DNA from: an uncultured Oceanospirillaceae bacterium
GTDB taxonomy: Bacteria > Pseudomonadota > Gammaproteobacteria > Pseudomonadales > Balneatricaceae
Assembly: GCA_946221045.1 (NCBI GenBank)
Contig: CAMIIY010000170.1
Span: 1 to 5,209, forward strand
Reading direction: 5' to 3'
Length of the DNA stretch: 5,209 bases
Shown here: positions 1 through 5,209 of the stretch, piece by piece
Layout of the letters: each line of letters begins with the position of its first letter
Position numbering within the stretch: position 1 is the stretch's first letter
The notes under the pieces: generated by a model
What the model was told of the DNA's origin: nothing
The model's database searches: none
Seen by the model: the letters and a program-made list of their open reading frames with translations, nothing else
Translations under genes and position numbers: made by a program

Positions 1-821
1 CCTGCGCAGTGGGTGTCTGTGCCCACCTGACCGCAGAAGACGTTGTGACCCACACCCACCGTCCCCACCACGTAGCCATTGCCAAGGGCGTTGACCTGAA
101 AGCCATGGCGGCTGAGATCTTCGGTAAAAAAACCGGTCTGAGCGGTGGTCGCGGCGGTCATATGCACATCTTTGATCCCAAAGTGAACTTCTCCTGCTCC
201 GGCATCATCGGCCAGAGTATCGGCCCTGCAGCGGGTGCGGCCCTGTCGCGCGTGATGCAGAAAAAACCCGGCGTAGCCGTGGCTTACCTGGGTGAAGGTG
301 CAGCGAACCAGGGTGCCTTCCATGAAGGTCTGAACCTGGCGGGTGTCTGGAAACTGCCTGTGGTCTTCATCATTGAAGATAACTCCTGGGGTATCTCGGT
401 CTCCAAACGTGCCAGTACGGCGGTTGAGCGTAACTCCGACCGCGCAGTGGCCTACGGCATGCCGGGTGAATTTATCGAAGGCAATGACCCGATCAAAATC
501 TTCGAAGTGGTGGGCAAGGCCATTCAGCGCGCCCGCGATGGCGGTGGCCCCACCCTGATTGAAATCGAAACCTCCCGTCTGGCCGGTCACTTTATGGGTG
601 ACGGTGAAGCCTACCGTCCGGCCGGTGAAAAAGAAGCGTTACAGAAAATTGATCCGATTCCGCTGATGCAGCAGCGCCTGGCCAGCGAGTATGGCTGGAG
701 CGAGGAAGATGACGCTGCCATGAAGGCTGAAGCACGTGCCATTGTCGATGAGGCGATTCAGTTTGCCCGTGACAGTGAATACCCGGCGCCGGAAGAGGCG
801 ATGGACAAAGTCTTTGTGTAA
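1..821 (+). CDS. Thiamine-dependent dehydrogenase E1 component, alpha subunit (5' partial)
   Basis: This is the alpha subunit of a heterotetrameric thiamine pyrophosphate (TPP)-dependent E1. It binds the cofactor and, with the beta subunit, decarboxylates a 2-oxoacid or cleaves acetoin, passing the acyl group to a lipoyl domain. The reading frame is open from the first bases (codons CTG CGC... are out of frame; the gene frame reads TGC GCA GTG from position 3), and upstream residues Cys-Ala-Val fit the family, so the GTG at 9 is internal. By family comparison roughly 50-60 N-terminal residues are missing. Visible motifs are HRPHHVAIAKGVDLK (about 49-101), GGRGGHMHIFDP (144-179) and the TPP/magnesium motif GEGAANQG (291-314) followed by EDNSWGIS. 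The usual GDG of this motif is GEG, a substitution also known in branched-chain E1 alpha. GHFMGDGEAYRP near the end is typical of the acetoin/pyruvate E1 alpha clade. The beta gene starts 30 bases downstream. The family call is firm; the substrate (pyruvate, acetoin or another 2-oxoacid) is open. Confidence 0.93.
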   Translation, partial: CAVGVCAHLTAEDVVTHTHRPHHVAIAKGVDLKAMAAEIFGKKTGLSGGRGGHMHIFDPKVNFSCSGIIGQSIGPAAGAALSRVMQKKPGVAVAYLGEGAANQGAFHEGLNLAGVWKLPVVFIIEDNSWGISVSKRASTAVERNSDRAVAYGMPGEFIEGNDPIKIFEVVGKAIQRARDGGGPTLIEIETSRLAGHFMGDGEAYRPAGEKEALQKIDPIPLMQQRLASEYGWSEEDDAAMKAEARAIVDEAIQFARDSEYPAPEEAMDKVFV

Positions 822-851
822 GGCCACTGATCAGTTTTTGGAGAATAACAA

Positions 852-1868
852 ATGAGCCAGGTTAAAGAACGTAAGTTAACGATTGCGCGTGCGATGGCTG
901 AAGCGATTGCCATTGAAATGCGCACCGACGAAAAAGTCTTCGTCATGGGCGAAGACATCGGTGAGCTGGGCGGTGTATTTGGTAATACCCGCGGACTGTA
1001 CAAAGAGTTTGGTGCTGAGCGTGTGCGTGATACACCGATTTCTGAAACCGCCTTTATCGGTGCCGCCGTTGGTGCTGCCTCCGATGCCATGAAACCGATT
1101 GTTGAACTGATGTTTGTCGACTTCTTCGGTGTGTGTTTCGACGCGATCTACAACATGATGGCGAAAAACACCTACTTCGCCGGCGGTAATGTGACAGTAC
1201 CGATGGTCCTGATGACCTCAACCGGGGGTGGTTACTCCGATGCGGGTCAGCACTCCCAGTGTGTGCACGCCACCTTTGCCCATCTGCCGGGCATGAAAGT
1301 GGTCGCCCCCTCCAACGCCTACGATGCCAAGGGCATGATGATCGCCTCAATCCGCGACAACAACCCGGTGGTCTTTATGTTCCACAAGGCCCTGCAGGGC
1401 ATGGGCTGGCTGGGTACCGAAAAAGAAGCCATCGTGCATGTACCGGAAGAAGCCTATGAAGTGCCACTGGGTAAGGCGGCTGTGGTACGTGAAGGGACAG
1501 ATGTCACCATCGTGGGCATCACCTCCGGTGTGCATCACGGCCTGAAAGCGGCGCGCGAGCTTGAAGCGCAGGGCGTCAGCGCTGAAGTGGTAGACCTGCG
1601 TTCGCTGGTACCGCTGGACCGTGACACCGTCATTGAATCCGTTAAGAAAACCGGCCGCCTGATTGTGGTGGACGAGGACTATCACAGCTACGGCATGACC
1701 GGCGAAATCATTACCAGTGTCGCTGAAGCGGGCGTACCAATGAAAGCGGCACCGGTGCGTGTTGCCTACCCGGATATCCCGATTCCGTTTACCCGTCCGA
1801 TGGAGCAGTGGGCACTGCCAAGTCCGGAAAAAATTGTAACTGCTTTTAACACTATGAAGGAAATCTGA
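852..1868 (+). CDS. Thiamine-dependent dehydrogenase E1 component, beta subunit (AcoB/PdhB-like)
   Basis: This 338-residue protein is the beta subunit of the same E1 enzyme and has the full length usual for the family (about 325-340). The pyrimidine-binding transketolase domain covers roughly residues 7-180. It contains GEDIGELGGVFG (33-44), RDTPISE (60-66) with the glutamate (E65) expected to activate the thiamine aminopyrimidine ring, and QHSQ with H134, equivalent to the active-site histidine of E1 beta. The C-terminal transketolase domain (about 205-325) has VDLRSLVPLD (247-256) and the ending IPIPFTRPMEQ...LPSPEKI, closest in my recollection to acetoin dehydrogenase beta subunits, although PDH E1 beta is similar. 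GGAG at 840-843 lies 8 bases before the ATG and supports this start. The stop is followed after two bases by the lipoyl gene, so the two are almost certainly cotranscribed. No key residue appears to be missing. Whether the substrate is acetoin or a 2-oxoacid cannot be decided here. Confidence 0.94.
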   Translation: MSQVKERKLTIARAMAEAIAIEMRTDEKVFVMGEDIGELGGVFGNTRGLYKEFGAERVRDTPISETAFIGAAVGAASDAMKPIVELMFVDFFGVCFDAIYNMMAKNTYFAGGNVTVPMVLMTSTGGGYSDAGQHSQCVHATFAHLPGMKVVAPSNAYDAKGMMIASIRDNNPVVFMFHKALQGMGWLGTEKEAIVHVPEEAYEVPLGKAAVVREGTDVTIVGITSGVHHGLKAARELEAQGVSAEVVDLRSLVPLDRDTVIESVKKTGRLIVVDEDYHSYGMTGEIITSVAEAGVPMKAAPVRVAYPDIPIPFTRPMEQWALPSPEKIVTAFNTMKEI

Positions 1869-1870
1869 GT

Positions 1871-2101
1871 ATGACTGACGTAATTATCCCGGTAGACCTG
1901 TGGGAAGAAGACTCCGAAGCGGTTATCACCTCCTGGCTGGCCAGTGACGGTGGTGATGTCACCGAAGGTGATGTGATTGCAGAACTGATGGTTGAGAAGA
2001 TCCAGTATGAACTGGAAGCCCCGGCCAGCGGCAAGCTGACGATCGGCAAAGATGTAGATGAAGTTGTGGCCAAAGGTGATCAGGTCGCAACCATCGGCTG
2101 A
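1871..2101 (+). CDS. Free-standing lipoyl-domain protein (carrier part of a split E2)
   Basis: The 76 residues make up one biotinyl/lipoyl domain and nothing else. In a dehydrogenase complex this domain carries the acyl group from E1 to the E2 active site on a lipoyl-lysine arm. The expected hairpin turn reads LMVEKIQYELEAPASG (39-54), with K43 as the probable modified lysine. The usual D-K-A triplet is E-K-I here. The flanking pattern (WLASDGGDVTEGDVIAEL before, GKLTIGKDVDEVVAKGDQVA after) matches the two symmetrical halves of the fold. Biotin domains normally have M-K-M at the turn, so lipoylation is more likely than biotinylation. AAGGA at 1857-1861, inside the end of the E1 beta gene, supports the ATG at 1871. 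Neighbours are E1 beta two bases upstream and an E2 catalytic domain 14 bases downstream, which together replace a normal multidomain E2. Confidence 0.92.
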   Translation: MTDVIIPVDLWEEDSEAVITSWLASDGGDVTEGDVIAELMVEKIQYELEAPASGKLTIGKDVDEVVAKGDQVATIG

Positions 2102-2115
2102 GTGAGGATGTAAAG

Positions 2116-2798
2116 ATGACAACCGCAGAAGCAATCAAAGTCACACCCCTGCGCGGTTTGCGGGGAATGATTGCTAACAACATGCGTCGCAGCCTCGATG
2201 AGGCTGCTCAACTGACACACCACGCGGTGTGTTGCGTTGACAACATGTGGTTACGCAAAGCGAAACTGGCGGAGCAGGGGACCAAGGTATCGGTCGAAGA
2301 TCTGCTGGCGGATTACGTGGTTCGCGCGCTGAAAAAACATCCGGTGATGAATGGTCGGGTCGAAGACGGTGAGATACGGATCTTCAGTCATATCGACCTG
2401 AGTTTGCGATTGCCTTGCCGGGTGGAAAGCTGATGGCACCGGCGGTGTTTTCGGCGGACCAGAAAGACCTGCAGGAGCGAGCTGAGTGTCGTAAGGATGT
2501 GGTTGAGCGTGCCCGCGCCAACAAGCTGACCGTATCAGAGATGACCGGCGGCACCTTCACCATGACCAATCTGGGCCGCAGCCGTGTGCGTTTCTTTACG
2601 CCGATTGTGAGCCTGCCGCAGATTGCGATTCTGGGCATTGGTGAAACCTATGATGAGCTGTCACTGGACAGCGAAGGTCAGCTGGTCAGCAAAAAGATGA
2701 TTGGTCTGTCACTGACGTTTGATCACCGTGCGGTGGATGGTGGCCCGGCGGCTGACTTCCTGACGGACCTTTGCCTGGAAATTGAAAGTGAACAGTAA
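2116..2798 (+). pseudogene. E2 acyltransferase, catalytic domain only, disrupted by a one-base frameshift
   Basis: This encodes the catalytic core of a dihydrolipoamide acyltransferase (2-oxoacid dehydrogenase E2), which moves the acyl group from lipoyl to coenzyme A. The first frame (ATG 2116, GAGGA at 2104-2108) gives 96 good residues from VTPLRGLRGMIANNMRRS to SHIDLS, then drifts to a stop at 2431-2433. The second frame picks up at 2403 as FAIALPGGKLMAPAV and runs to TAA 2796-2798. Adding one T to the T run at 2403-2405 joins them as IDLSFAIALPGGK, exactly the family pattern, for 227 residues. The second half holds GGTFTMTNLG (145-154), the trimer-core motif SLPQIAILGIGE, and the active site DHRAVDGG with H204 and D208. 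There is no lipoyl domain (supplied by the preceding gene) and no E1/E3-binding domain. No X-XXY-YYZ slippery heptamer is present, so programmed frameshifting is unlikely. A homopolymer sequencing error or a real recent mutation are the main explanations; the clean coding quality on both sides argues against old decay. Confidence 0.88.
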
Positions 2799-3585
2799 TG
2801 TGGTTTTAAAGACGGATCGTGTTGCCAAGGTGGTTGTGCCACAACCGGTAAACATTGCTACAGGCTTAGATCTGGAAAAGAAACTTATGGACGCGGTGAT
2901 GACCGGCGCGTCCGATAAAGGTTATCTGCTCTGGCGCAGCCGCCGTGCACTGGTTGTACCGCGAAGCGCGACACACAAACCCGGTTTTACTGATGCAACG
3001 ACCTATTGTGATGCCCAGGGCTGGCCTGTGATCACCCGTTCAACGGGTGGCGAGCTGACACCTCAGGATCCGGGTTTTATCAATCTGTCCATGGTGGTGA
3101 AGCTGAATAAAAATCAGCTCAGCATTAAAGGCAGTTATGAACTGATCTGTGATGTGATGAGTCGCTGGCTGAAAAAATATGGCATTCAGAGCGAGTACGG
3201 TTCAGTAAAGGGTGCCTTTTGCGATGGGGATTACAACCTTGTTGTGGACGGGAAAAAAATCGCCGGTACAGCCCAGCGCTGGCAGCGGATCCGGGACGCC
3301 AAAGTGGTCTCCCGTGGTGGTGATACTGCGCTGTTGATCCATGCGGTGATCCTGTGTGACGGCCCGCTGCAGGAGATGTGGCAGATCTGTAACCAGTTCT
3401 ACGAACATTGCGAACTGCCGCCGTTTATTAAGGATGATTGCCACCTGACTCTCGCACAGTTAATGGGACAGCAGGGTGAGTATTTTGTCCAGAAAGTTAT
3501 GAATGATCTGGCCGATGTAATGAGCCATTACATTGATCAGCTTAATTTCACAGATACAGATAGTTTACAAATCAAAAGAGCTTAA
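2788..3585 (+). CDS. Lipoate/octanoate-protein transferase or ligase, LplA/LipL/LipM fold
   Basis: This protein of about 265 residues belongs to the biotin/lipoate protein ligase fold, which attaches lipoate or octanoate to the lysine of a lipoyl domain. Numbering from the GTG at 2788, the substrate-pocket motif is RSTGGELTPQDPGFINLS (84-101), where the classical RRSGGGAVFHD of LplA is altered, and the conserved lysine motif is GKKIAGTAQRW (155-165). Just before it, GAFCDGDYNLVV places a cysteine (C145) in the loop where I recall the acyl-transferring LipM/LipL enzymes have their catalytic cysteine, so a transferase is possible as well as an ATP-dependent ligase. There is no ATG start. GTG 2788 is preferred because GGAA at 2777-2780 lies 7 bases upstream; TTG 2782 and GTG 2800 are alternatives. 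The gene overlaps the E2 end, suggesting translational coupling. Its likely substrate is the lipoyl protein at 1871-2101. The fold is firm, the exact chemistry uncertain. Confidence 0.85.
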   Translation: MNSNVVLKTDRVAKVVVPQPVNIATGLDLEKKLMDAVMTGASDKGYLLWRSRRALVVPRSATHKPGFTDATTYCDAQGWPVITRSTGGELTPQDPGFINLSMVVKLNKNQLSIKGSYELICDVMSRWLKKYGIQSEYGSVKGAFCDGDYNLVVDGKKIAGTAQRWQRIRDAKVVSRGGDTALLIHAVILCDGPLQEMWQICNQFYEHCELPPFIKDDCHLTLAQLMGQQGEYFVQKVMNDLADVMSHYIDQLNFTDTDSLQIKRA

Positions 3586-3631
3586 CTGTTTCTTGTCTCT
3601 ACAATGAGAGAAGAAAATAGCTGGAGGCACT
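3586..3631 (+). promoter_or_regulatory. Gap between the two gene groups, possible weak promoter
   Basis: This 46-base gap is the largest between complete genes in the window and is richer in A and T than the flanks. It contains TACAAT (3600-3605), a good match to a sigma-70 -10 box, but I find no convincing -35 box at 16-18 bases upstream. A 5-bp inverted repeat TCTCT/AGAGA (3596-3600 and 3607-3611) is too short, and lacks the T run, to be called a terminator. The second group may have its own promoter here or may be read through from upstream. Confidence 0.2.
3623..3627 (+). promoter_or_regulatory. Ribosome binding site that decides the start at 3632
   Basis: GGAGG lies 4 bases before the ATG at 3632. 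The later in-frame ATGs at 3662 and 3665, which would begin directly at the twin-arginine motif, have no comparable site. The longer N-terminus is therefore preferred, although the spacing is on the short side. Confidence 0.7.
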
Positions 3632-4174
3632 ATGAATAAAAATAACAAAATGGTTGGACCAATGATGAATCGCAGACGCTTTTTATCTACCACCGGGGTG
3701 ATGGCGGTGGGGGCCTCAGCAGTGATGATCGGCGGAGGTCTGTTCTCCCCCGACAGTTTTGCTGCGCAACAGATTGGCAAAAGCGCCAATGCAACCCTGC
3801 TCAGACTGGCACGTGATATCTACCCGCACGATACGCTGGAAGATAAATATTACAGCCAGGTGATGTCACCGATGGCCAAAAAAGCGGAAACCGACGCTGA
3901 CCTGCTGAAGCAGCTGTCAGAAGGTGTGGCCGAGCTGGATACACTGGCGGTCAAAAAATTTGGCAAAAAATATGTGCAGATCGCTAAAGAAGCGGATCGC
4001 GTTGAAATACTGAAAGCGGTAGAACCTTCACCGTTCTTCCAGACAATCAAAGGTGCCCTGATGATGGGTATCTACAACAACCCTGAACTATGGCCGCGTT
4101 TTGGTTATGGCGGATCTGCCTGGGAAAAGGGCGGATATATCAACCGTGGTTACAACGATATTGACTGGCTGTAA
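3632..4174 (+). CDS. Tat-exported small subunit, gluconate 2-dehydrogenase subunit 3 family
   Basis: This 180-residue protein resembles the small (gamma) subunit of membrane-linked FAD dehydrogenases such as gluconate 2-dehydrogenase and bacterial FAD glucose dehydrogenase. It has a clear twin-arginine signal: MNRRRFLS at 12-19, a hydrophobic stretch of small residues at about 21-38, and a likely signal-peptidase site after SFA (42-44). The mature part begins with AQQIGKSANATLLRLARDIYPHD; the pattern of this helix and the ending WPRFGYGGSAWEKGG...GYNDIDWL fit the subunit 3 family, which binds no known cofactor. The N-terminal extension before the twin arginines (11 residues) is ordinary for Tat signals. 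The GMC oxidoreductase starts 18 bases after the stop and has no signal of its own, so this subunit probably folds with it and carries it through the Tat pathway, as established for the Burkholderia enzyme. The family call rests on motif memory and context. Confidence 0.87.
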   Translation: MNKNNKMVGPMMNRRRFLSTTGVMAVGASAVMIGGGLFSPDSFAAQQIGKSANATLLRLARDIYPHDTLEDKYYSQVMSPMAKKAETDADLLKQLSEGVAELDTLAVKKFGKKYVQIAKEADRVEILKAVEPSPFFQTIKGALMMGIYNNPELWPRFGYGGSAWEKGGYINRGYNDIDWL

Positions 4175-4176
4175 GT

Positions 4177-4183
4177 AAGGGAG
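4177..4183 (+). promoter_or_regulatory. Ribosome binding site of the GMC oxidoreductase gene
   Basis: AAGGGAG sits three bases after the TAA of the small subunit gene and 9 bases before the ATG at 4193. It supports that start and close coupling of the two genes. Confidence 0.7.
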
Positions 4184-4192
4184 TTGTGAAGT

Positions 4193-5209
4193 ATGTCTAC
4201 GAAATTTGATCTGAATGATGATAGCCTGGTAGTGATCATCGGCTCCGGTGCCGGTGGTGGTACGCTGGCCAATGAGCTGGCACAGAAAGGCATCAAATCG
4301 GTTGTCCTGGAAGCCGGTAAGCGCTTCAAAATGGACGATATTGAAAACGATGAATGGAAAATGTTCGGCAAGATCTCCTGGCTGGACAAGCGTTATGTTG
4401 TGGGCCCTGCCCGGATTGCCGAAGATTTCCCGAATTTGCCCGCCTGGATTGTAAAAGGGGTGGGTGGTGCGACTATGCACTGGGCCGGTGTGGCCATGCG
4501 TTTTCAGGAACATGAGTTCAAAATGAAAACCACCAACGGCGTGGTACCCGGTGCCAACGTACTGGACTGGCCAATCTCTCTGAAAGAGATGGAACCGTAT
4601 TACGCCAAAGCCGAAGACAAAATGGGTGTGACCGGTACCAAAGCCACAGGCATGCCGCACCACAGCCCAAGTAACCACGCTAAAGTGGTGGCCGAAGGTG
4701 CCAAGCGTATCGGTGCGAAGTGTGAAGCGGCCAACCTGGCAATCAACACCGAAGTCCGTGATGGCCGTCCGGCCTGTCAGGTAAATGGCTTCTGTATGCA
4801 GGGCTGCCGTATCGGTGCCAAGTGGTCCACCATGTACACCGAGATTCCAAAAGCTGAAGCGACCGGTAATACTGAAGTGCGTCCTCAGTCCATGGTGCTG
4901 CGGATCGAGCATGACAAAACCGGCAAAGTCACCGGCGTTCTTTATGCTGATAAAGACGGTAATCAGCACCTGCAGAAAGCCCGCGTCGTTGCGGTTGCGG
5001 GTAACTCCATCGAGTCACCCCGTATGCTGCTGAACTCTGCGTCTTCCATGTTCCCGGATGGTCTGGCCAACTCCTCTGGCCAGGTGGGTCAGAACTACAT
5101 GACGCACACCACCGGTGGTGTCTACGCAGAATTCGAAAAACCGGTACACATGTACAAGAGTACGGTGGTGCCAAATATTGTGCATCAGTGGCGTGATAAC
5201 GACCCCAGC
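4193..5209 (+). CDS. GMC-family FAD oxidoreductase, large subunit (3' partial)
   Basis: The frame is open from ATG 4193 to the last base: 339 residues of a protein usually about 530-590 long. It is the FAD-containing catalytic subunit of a glucose-methanol-choline type dehydrogenase that oxidises an alcohol, sugar or sugar acid and passes electrons on, probably to a cytochrome c. The ADP-binding fold is VVIIGSGAGGGTLANELA (13-30, GxGxxG) with the ribose-binding glutamate at E40 in VVLEAG. GVGGATMHWAG (89-99) is the second FAD-contact motif. C195, C201 and C205 form C-x5-C-x3-C, the spacing I recall for the [3Fe-4S] ligands of bacterial FAD glucose dehydrogenase. AGNSIESPRMLLNS (269-282) is the second GMC signature. 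The catalytic His/Asn or His/His pair near the C-terminus lies outside the window. There is no signal peptide; the preceding Tat subunit probably exports it. The family is certain, the substrate unknown. Confidence 0.95.
   Translation, partial: MSTKFDLNDDSLVVIIGSGAGGGTLANELAQKGIKSVVLEAGKRFKMDDIENDEWKMFGKISWLDKRYVVGPARIAEDFPNLPAWIVKGVGGATMHWAGVAMRFQEHEFKMKTTNGVVPGANVLDWPISLKEMEPYYAKAEDKMGVTGTKATGMPHHSPSNHAKVVAEGAKRIGAKCEAANLAINTEVRDGRPACQVNGFCMQGCRIGAKWSTMYTEIPKAEATGNTEVRPQSMVLRIEHDKTGKVTGVLYADKDGNQHLQKARVVAVAGNSIESPRMLLNSASSMFPDGLANSSGQVGQNYMTHTTGGVYAEFEKPVHMYKSTVVPNIVHQWRDNDPS

Noticed and set aside
1054..1685. Minus-strand open frames opposite the E1 beta gene
   Set aside because: They lie wholly within a well-conserved gene on the other strand and show no recognisable domain.
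1952..1974. GGTGATGT repeated twice and inverted repeat GGTGA-TG-TCACC in the lipoyl gene
   Set aside because: It encodes GGDVTEGDV, the normal turn of a lipoyl domain. The repetition follows from the repeated Gly-Asp-Val codons.
1871..2101. Biotin carrier (BCCP-like) identity for the small domain
   Set aside because: The turn reads V-E-K-I instead of the M-K-M expected for biotin carriers, and the neighbours are lipoyl-dependent enzymes.
2400..2410. Programmed -1 frameshift in the E2 gene
   Set aside because: No X-XXY-YYZ slippery heptamer overlaps the join and I see no obvious strong structure just downstream, so a missing T is the simpler explanation.
3033..3049. Palindrome CACCCGTT-C-AACGGGTG as an operator or hairpin
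   Set aside because: It lies inside the lipoyl-transferase gene and encodes the conserved pocket motif TRSTGG. Protein constraint plus chance explains it better than a regulatory site.
3596..3611. TCTCT/AGAGA inverted repeat after the lipoyl-transferase gene as a terminator
   Set aside because: A 5-bp stem with few G-C pairs and no following T run is too weak for an intrinsic terminator.
4088..4969. Long minus-strand open frame of 293 codons opposite the GMC gene
   Set aside because: It is antisense to a clearly recognised GMC oxidoreductase, its composition (rich in G, H, T and F) is typical of a shadow frame, and no family motif is visible.

Overview
The window is a compact, entirely plus-strand bacterial region with two adjacent gene groups. 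Tight spacing, Shine-Dalgarno sites before most starts, a twin-arginine signal and the protein families present all fit a Gram-negative proteobacterium. My best guess is a gammaproteobacterium of moderate GC content, perhaps marine, but nothing in the sequence fixes the genus.

Positions 1-3585 encode a thiamine-dependent 2-oxoacid (or acetoin-type) dehydrogenase complex. In order they are an E1 alpha subunit cut by the window edge, an E1 beta subunit, a 76-residue free-standing lipoyl domain, an E2 acyltransferase consisting of the catalytic domain only, and a lipoate/octanoate transferase of the LplA/LipL/LipM fold. The usual single-chain E2 (lipoyl domain, E1/E3-binding domain, catalytic core) is therefore split: the lipoyl domain is its own gene and no peripheral-subunit-binding domain is visible. 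As given, the E2 gene carries a one-base frameshift near 2403. Restoring one T to a T run rejoins the two halves into a clean 227-residue catalytic domain. The last gene probably modifies the lysine of the small lipoyl protein. It carries a cysteine in the loop where, as I recall, the acyl-transferring LipM/LipL enzymes have theirs. No E3 (dihydrolipoamide dehydrogenase) gene is seen here.

A 46-base gap (3586-3631) separates this from the second group at 3632-5209. That group has a Tat-exported small subunit of the gluconate 2-dehydrogenase subunit 3 family, then a GMC-type FAD oxidoreductase that runs off the end of the window. The large subunit has no signal peptide and carries a C-x5-C-x3-C motif like the iron-sulfur site of bacterial FAD glucose dehydrogenases. 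The pair looks like a periplasmic, cytochrome-linked dehydrogenase in which the small subunit carries the large one through the Tat pathway. Its substrate cannot be read from the sequence. A cytochrome c subunit would be expected just downstream.

The most interesting element is the split-E2 dehydrogenase with a dedicated lipoyl carrier and a linked lipoyl/octanoyl transferase. The frameshift is the main uncertainty about whether it works.
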